A stretch of DNA of 64,000 nucleotides, from NCBI GenBank assembly GCA_013314775.1, contig JABUFB010000007.1, positions 103,483 to 167,482 on the forward strand. Reading direction: 5' to 3'. Origin of the DNA: Armatimonadota bacterium. Its GTDB lineage: Bacteria > Armatimonadota > Zipacnadia > Zipacnadales > JABUFB01. Of the stretch, positions 62,773-64,000 are shown piece after piece (position 1 is the stretch's first letter; each line of letters starts with the position of its first letter). A model generated the notes under the pieces. That model saw only the letters and a list, made by a program, of their open reading frames with translations. It did no database searches and was not told where the DNA came from. The position numbers and the translations under genes are program-made.

Positions 62773-64000
62773 TCAACGGCCCGAACGGCGGCTCGCGGAG
62801 GACTTCCGTGAGCTGTACTGCATGCGCCGGTCGTTGCGGGAGCTGTACGATGTCGGCGTGGGCTGCGTTCGCCCAGCACCCGATGACTTGCCCGCGCGGA
62901 GGGTTGGGTTCCCGTAGTCGAACCCCTCCACCTTGCGGACCTCGATGGGTTCTCCCAGAGCGCGCTCGATGTCACGGATCGTCGATCGGTCGTCTGCGGT
63001 GACCAGCGTCAGGGCATCGCCGCTGCGTTCGGCACGTCCCGTGCGGCCAACCCGGTGAATGTAAGCGTCGGGCGTATCCGGCACGTCGTAGTTAATCACG
63101 TGCGAGACGCGCTCGATGTCCAGCCCCCGGGCGGCCATGTCGGTGGCAGCGAGAAGCTGGAACTTGCCCGACCGGAAGCCATCCAGGGTGCGCTGGCGCT
63201 GGTTCTGTGACTTATTGGAGTGCAGGGCTTCGGCGCGGAACCCTGCGCGGCCAAGTTGCGCGGCGACACGGTCGGCGCGGTGCTTCGTCCGGGTGAAGAT
63301 CAGAACCGACTCGATGTCGCTGTGTCGCAGCAGCTGGATAAGAAGGTCAGTCTTGCACTCATTCGCAACCGGGCAGAGAGTATGGGTGATGGTGCAGGCC
63401 GGCGCGGCAATCCCGATCTCCACGCGTGCGGGGTTGTGCAATACCTCTGATGCCAGCTGGTTGAGTTCGGGCGCGAAGGTCGCGGAAAAGAAGAGAGTCT
63501 GCCGGTCGCGCGGAATGCGTTCCACGATCTGGCGGACCTGGGGCATGAAGCCCATGTCCAGCATGCGGTCGGCCTCATCCAGCACGAGCGTTTCCACCTC
63601 GCGCAGGTCGGCATTGCCGCGCTGCAGGTGGTCGATGAGCCTGCCGGGGCAGGCGACGATGATGTCCACGCCCTTGCGGAGTGCGCGCTCTTGCGGGGCC
63701 ATTGCGACGCCCCCGTACACCGTTGCTGAACGGATCCAGGTGAACTGACCCAGTTGCCGAATTGCCGCGTGTATCTGCTCCGCCAGCTCCCGCGTGGGGG
63801 TGATAATGATCGCGCGTACGCGGCCGCGTTTGCTCTTGCTCTGCAGGAGCGACTGGAGGATCGGGAGCACGAAGGCGGCGGTCTTGCCGGTGCCTGTCTG
63901 TGCGGTGCAGACGAGATCGCGCCCCTCGAGACCCGCCGGAATTGCGGCCTCCTGAACGGGTGTTGTCTCGGTGTAACCTGCCGCGTCAACTGCCCGCAGC
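62773..64000 (-). CDS. DEAD-box RNA helicase (RhlE-type), N-terminus beyond window
   Basis: At least 408 residues; the 5' end is cut by the window edge. In the first visible codons the Q motif (AAGYTETTPVQEAAIP) and motif I (AQTGTGKTAAFVLP) are readable, followed by PTRELAEQ (Ia), CPGRLID (Ib), VLDEADRMLD (II), FSATF (III), IFTRTKHRAD (IV), AATDMAARGLDIERV (V) and HRVGRTGRAERSG (VI). It unwinds or remodels RNA with ATP. The last 45 residues are Ser/Arg/Gly-rich and probably bind RNA, as in RhlE-type enzymes. The stop lies 26 bp after the shared hairpin. Confidence 0.95.
   Translation of the reverse strand, partial: LRAVDAAGYTETTPVQEAAIPAGLEGRDLVCTAQTGTGKTAAFVLPILQSLLQSKSKRGRVRAIIITPTRELAEQIHAAIRQLGQFTWIRSATVYGGVAMAPQERALRKGVDIIVACPGRLIDHLQRGNADLREVETLVLDEADRMLDMGFMPQVRQIVERIPRDRQTLFFSATFAPELNQLASEVLHNPARVEIGIAAPACTITHTLCPVANECKTDLLIQLLRHSDIESVLIFTRTKHRADRVAAQLGRAGFRAEALHSNKSQNQRQRTLDGFRSGKFQLLAATDMAARGLDIERVSHVINYDVPDTPDAYIHRVGRTGRAERSGDALTLVTADDRSTIRDIERALGEPIEVRKVEGFDYGNPTLRAGKSSGAGRTQPTPTSYSSRNDRRMQYSSRKSSASRRSGR

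Overview
The window is G+C-rich, gene-dense bacterial chromosome. An LpxD gene implies a Gram-negative envelope with lipid A. The mix of many large secreted carbohydrate-active proteins, a PEP-CTERM protein, a CHASE2/FecR pair, Gfo/Idh and UroD-like enzymes, an OPT-like multi-spanning membrane protein and a T-box ahead of pheS suggests an uncultured lineage of the Armatimonadota/Hydrogenedentes/Planctomycetes type. This placement is inference from gene content; there is no rRNA gene in the window to confirm it.

Layout. 0-2.3 kb: lpxD and a secreted unknown. 2.3-9.7 kb (minus strand): CHASE2 adenylate cyclase, heparinase-type lyase and a Ser/Thr kinase fused to a PQQ-type propeller. 9.9-11.9 kb (plus): a FecR-domain protein divergent from the cyclase, then a secreted unknown. 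12-16.4 kb: an isopropylmalate/homocitrate-synthase-like enzyme divergent from an aldo/keto-reductase-like protein, then a rubredoxin/NADH:rubredoxin-oxidoreductase/rubrerythrin fusion. 16.4-27.1 kb (minus): a complete nine-gene N-type ATPase operon (atpDCQRBEFAG) followed closely by a sialidase and a Gfo/Idh dehydrogenase. 27.3-31.9 kb: sialate O-acetylesterase, PEP-CTERM protein, OPT-like membrane protein. 32.0-38.8 kb (plus): translation block infC-rpmI-rplT, an SpoU rRNA methyltransferase, a T-box leader, pheS, pheT and a lipoprotein. 38.9-41.9 kb: UroD-like enzyme, family 2 glycosyltransferase, small zinc-ribbon protein. 42-51.6 kb: three large secreted proteins (glycosidase-like with LamG domains, zinc phospholipase C-like, sialidase-SGNH fusion). 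51.6-52.2 kb: decayed DNA with possible gene and transposase remnants. 52.2-62.7 kb: tatA, a 1,585-residue protein with a Tat-type leader, a 1,379-residue cytosol-type protein and a deacetylase-like protein. The right edge cuts a DEAD-box helicase.

How the genes fit together. The ATPase c subunit carries the residues expected for Na+ coupling, so the operon probably supplies a second, sodium-linked rotary ATPase. Sialidases, a sialate O-acetylesterase, heparinase-type lyase and SGNH esterase point to scavenging of decorated host or algal glycans. The translation block shows two RNA-level controls: a probable AUA start on infC and a Phe-specific T-box on pheST. The strongest candidate for an undescribed system is the tatA/giant-protein cluster at 52.2-62.7 kb; the clearest odd single gene is the rubredoxin-NROR-rubrerythrin fusion with its internal ribosome-binding site.
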